DNA of 7,843 nucleotides, taken from NCBI GenBank assembly GCA_023251335.1, contig JAHEZA010000094.1, positions 1 to 7,843 of the forward strand. The letters run 5' to 3'. Origin of the DNA: Chitinophagaceae bacterium. GTDB lineage: Bacteria > Bacteroidota > Bacteroidia > Chitinophagales > Chitinophagaceae. Of this stretch, positions 5,780 to 7,843 are shown in pieces. Both the position numbers and the translations under genes were made by a program. The number at the start of each line of letters is the position of its first letter. Within the stretch, counting starts at the first letter, position 1. The notes beneath the pieces are model-generated. The model saw nothing but the letters and a program-made list of their open reading frames with translations. It had not been told where the DNA came from and searched no databases.

Positions 5780-7711
5780 CTATCGTATTATATAGACAAT
5801 ACCTTTTTGTATAGGTGAATTATTTCTTAGGTCAATAAAAAAGACGTAAGCGCCTGAAGGCATTTCTTCTCCTTTAAACCGGCCATCCCACCAAACGCTT
5901 TTTCCATTATTGTCAAATACTTTTTGTCCAAGCCTGTTAAATACCTTTAGGTCAGCCCCGGGGTATGCATCAAGGGTTTCTATAATCCATGTATCATTAA
6001 TGCCATCTCCGTTTGGCGTAAATGCATCCGGCACAAACAATTGTTGGTAAACTTTTACAAGCACATCATCGATGGCAGCCTTACATCCCTTGTTTGAATA
6101 AACATTTAATGTATATACCTGGTTGGAAGTTGGACTTATCTCAGGATTAAGAGTTGTTGCACCTGTTATATTTACATTTGGCGTCCATAAATAATTAACA
6201 TCCGTTCCGCCGGCAGTTCCATTTATTGTTGCAGATTGGCCATTGATAATTACCCTGTCCGGACCAGCATCTGCGGAGGGATTTTCATTTACGATTACAA
6301 ATATTGAATCAAATGACGGGCATTCATTATTCGTCACTTTCAAAATGTATAATGTAGAGGTCAGGGGCGATGCGATTGGATTGGGGACAGCGGCATTGGA
6401 AAGACCTGTGACTGGAGTCCATTGGTAAGTAGTGATGTTATTGCTTCCCGTACTCTGAAGTTGTACAGAATTCCCCTGGCATATTTCCTGGTCGTTGCCG
6501 GTGTTTACTGTTGGTCGCTCGCTCAGTGAAGCAACTGTTGAATCAAGGCTGATACAGCCTTTGGATGAAGTAGCTTTCACATGATAGGTACCATTATTTC
6601 CAATGACTGCGTCCGGAATAAAAGGGTTTTGTTCACTGCTGATAAAATTCAACGGTCCATCCCATAAAAATATTGAACCATCATTCGCTGTTAAAAACAG
6701 GGTGTCTTCTGTACAATGTCCGCGTGAAGCCGCGTCAACCACGGGGAATTCATTCACGCCTACCGCAACAATATTTGACAAAATAGAACAACCCGAAACA
6801 TGGCTGTTTTCTCTCTCCGATACTGCCAACTTATATAAATATCTTCCGGCATCATCCGTAGCTGGCCTGATGTAGGTTATTTGCGTGGCGCCCGCAATAT
6901 CAGTATACGAAATACCATTATCTGTACTCAACTGCCATTGGTAAACAGGATCTGAATACCCTGACGACACATCTGCATGTAATGTGAATACGGAATTATC
7001 TCCTGTGCAAACATCCACGGAATCTTTTGATCCGTCAATGGCTGCCAGCACCAATGGTCCGCAGGGACGAAAAGTAATATCGTCCAGCATCAGGTCGTTT
7101 CCGCATCCGCCCGGTGCATTATTTGTCATTCTTAAAATAACAGAACCGGTTCCGACGAAAGTAGTAAAAAAGAACCCATATTGTTTCCATTCACCTGTAG
7201 ATGAAATATCGCCGGAAGAATAAGATTGTAAGACGGTTCCTGTTGTCGTTTCAATTTTAAATGTGATGTTCGGTTTAATCCCATTCCCATAGCATGCCGA
7301 CTGTAGCATTACGTTAAATATCCACGAGGCAAATTCATAAGTTGTGTTTGGGCAAAGCCCATCAACTTGTTTTACAAAAAAATCTCCCGGCGCAATCGAT
7401 GCGTTTACTATCATCATGTTTCCATTTACGTCTCCGGGTGTATGATCTTCAGCTAATGAATACCAACTGTCATTAAAACACTCATGGGTAGAACCGGCGA
7501 TGGTGTAATATCCATCATCAGGGCAGTCGTGGGGGAAATAAGTGTAGTTGGTAGTGCTTCCACCCGGCGTCCCCGGATTGGAACTTGTGCCAAAAGTGAT
7601 GTTCACCACTGGGTCGCCCAGGCTTCCCTGGCAAAGTTGTGCAAAGGCCTGATCAGGGAAAACAAAAAATAACCACAAAAAAAATAGGAAAAATTTAAAA
7701 TATTTTCTCAT
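5780..7711 (-). CDS. Secreted multidomain protein with T9SS type B sorting domain
   Basis: This 643-residue surface or secreted protein begins with a Sec signal peptide (MRKYF, hydrophobic core 6-18, likely cut at AFA|Q, 24/25). Residues about 26-219 form a Cys-containing beta-rich module ending in NNAPGGCGND and DDITFRPCGP, a lectin- or carbohydrate-binding-like N-terminal domain common in Bacteroidota gliding-associated proteins. Ig/PKD-like beta-sandwich units follow (about 220-320, 321-397, 398-475, 476-556), with recurring YQWQ, YQWTP and YLWTP cores. The C-terminus (559-643) is the type B sorting domain (TIGR04131 / PF13585): FVPDAFTPNGDGIND, then FNRLGQKVF, WWDG, PSGAYVF and a terminal IIR. 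This domain directs export across the outer membrane by the type IX system. No catalytic motif is visible, so adhesion or glycan binding is my inference. Fourteen cysteines suggest periplasmic disulfides. The ATG at 7711 was chosen over an in-frame TTG at 7723. No PorP/SprF partner gene lies in the window. Confidence 0.93.
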   Translation of the reverse strand: MRKYFKFFLFFLWLFFVFPDQAFAQLCQGSLGDPVVNITFGTSSNPGTPGGSTTNYTYFPHDCPDDGYYTIAGSTHECFNDSWYSLAEDHTPGDVNGNMMIVNASIAPGDFFVKQVDGLCPNTTYEFASWIFNVMLQSACYGNGIKPNITFKIETTTGTVLQSYSSGDISSTGEWKQYGFFFTTFVGTGSVILRMTNNAPGGCGNDLMLDDITFRPCGPLVLAAIDGSKDSVDVCTGDNSVFTLHADVSSGYSDPVYQWQLSTDNGISYTDIAGATQITYIRPATDDAGRYLYKLAVSERENSHVSGCSILSNIVAVGVNEFPVVDAASRGHCTEDTLFLTANDGSIFLWDGPLNFISSEQNPFIPDAVIGNNGTYHVKATSSKGCISLDSTVASLSERPTVNTGNDQEICQGNSVQLQSTGSNNITTYQWTPVTGLSNAAVPNPIASPLTSTLYILKVTNNECPSFDSIFVIVNENPSADAGPDRVIINGQSATINGTAGGTDVNYLWTPNVNITGATTLNPEISPTSNQVYTLNVYSNKGCKAAIDDVLVKVYQQLFVPDAFTPNGDGINDTWIIETLDAYPGADLKVFNRLGQKVFDNNGKSVWWDGRFKGEEMPSGAYVFFIDLRNNSPIQKGIVYIIR

Positions 7712-7843
7712 CAGAGAGTGCAATAAAATTTTGGAGCCTTTTTTATAATAGCAAATATATGATTTAGAATTAGCCTTTGCCCAGGCATTGATTCTTAAAT
7801 AGAAATGTTGAATAAAAGTTCGTTTACTGTCTCCGTGTCTTTA
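7712..7843. other. Upstream region of the T9SS gene, to window edge
   Basis: Apart from the promoter element at 7752-7759, nothing firm is seen. On the plus strand an ATG at 7805 opens 13 codons (MLNKSSFTVSVSL) that run off the window edge. This could be the start of a divergent gene, but it has no ribosome binding site and is too short to judge. Confidence 0.4.
7752..7759 (-). promoter_or_regulatory. Candidate -7 element for the T9SS substrate gene
   Basis: The minus strand reads TATATTTG, an exact match to the Bacteroidota -7 consensus TAnnTTTG, 40 bases upstream of the chosen ATG. Transcription would begin near 7745 and give a leader of roughly 34 bases. A TTTG -33 element is not evident at the expected distance; only a TGG is near there. 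The short leader has no Shine-Dalgarno. Confidence 0.45.

Noticed and set aside
7712..7723. Longer start of the T9SS protein at a TTG codon (7723)
   Set aside because: The ATG at 7711 directly begins a standard signal peptide (MRKYF), and a good promoter element is correctly placed for it.
7805..7843. Start of a divergent plus-strand gene at the window edge
   Set aside because: Only 13 codons are visible and there is no ribosome binding site, so it cannot be supported.

Overview
The window looks like a chromosomal segment from a Bacteroidota bacterium, most likely the Chitinophagales/Chitinophagaceae side of the phylum. The grounds are an AT-rich sequence, a protein ending in a type IX secretion (T9SS) type B sorting domain, a cold-shock protein with the long basic N-terminal extension typical of this phylum, start sites without strong Shine-Dalgarno sequences, and TAnnTTTG-like -7 promoter elements. 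The phylum call is firm. The family call is inference.

Layout from left to right. Positions 1-870 hold no confident gene. They contain several small hairpins, an imperfect inverted repeat (515-600), a minus-strand open stretch with membrane-protein-like composition and an in-frame stop that may be a decayed gene (214-504), and a possible 44-residue plus-strand ORF (685-819). Next come three minus-strand genes: a cold-shock-domain protein (876-1316), a small lipoprotein (1630-1968) and DNA topoisomerase I, topA (2080-4656). A divergent AT-rich promoter region (4657-4969) separates topA from a plus-strand NADP-binding Rossmann/DUF2520 protein (4970-5737). That gene converges, across a 42-base gap holding a hairpin, on a large minus-strand secreted T9SS substrate (5780-7711). 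A good -7 promoter element lies just upstream of the latter.

The genes do not form an obvious pathway. topA and the cold-shock protein are housekeeping nucleic-acid-binding functions, and the lipoprotein and the T9SS substrate are cell-envelope or surface proteins. topA and the lipoprotein are on the same strand 111 bases apart and could be co-transcribed. The cold-shock gene lies 313 bases further on and is probably separate. I found no CRISPR array, tRNA, rRNA, transposase, toxin-antitoxin pair or defence system. Nothing here convincingly amounts to a new biological system. The least explained stretch is 1-870.
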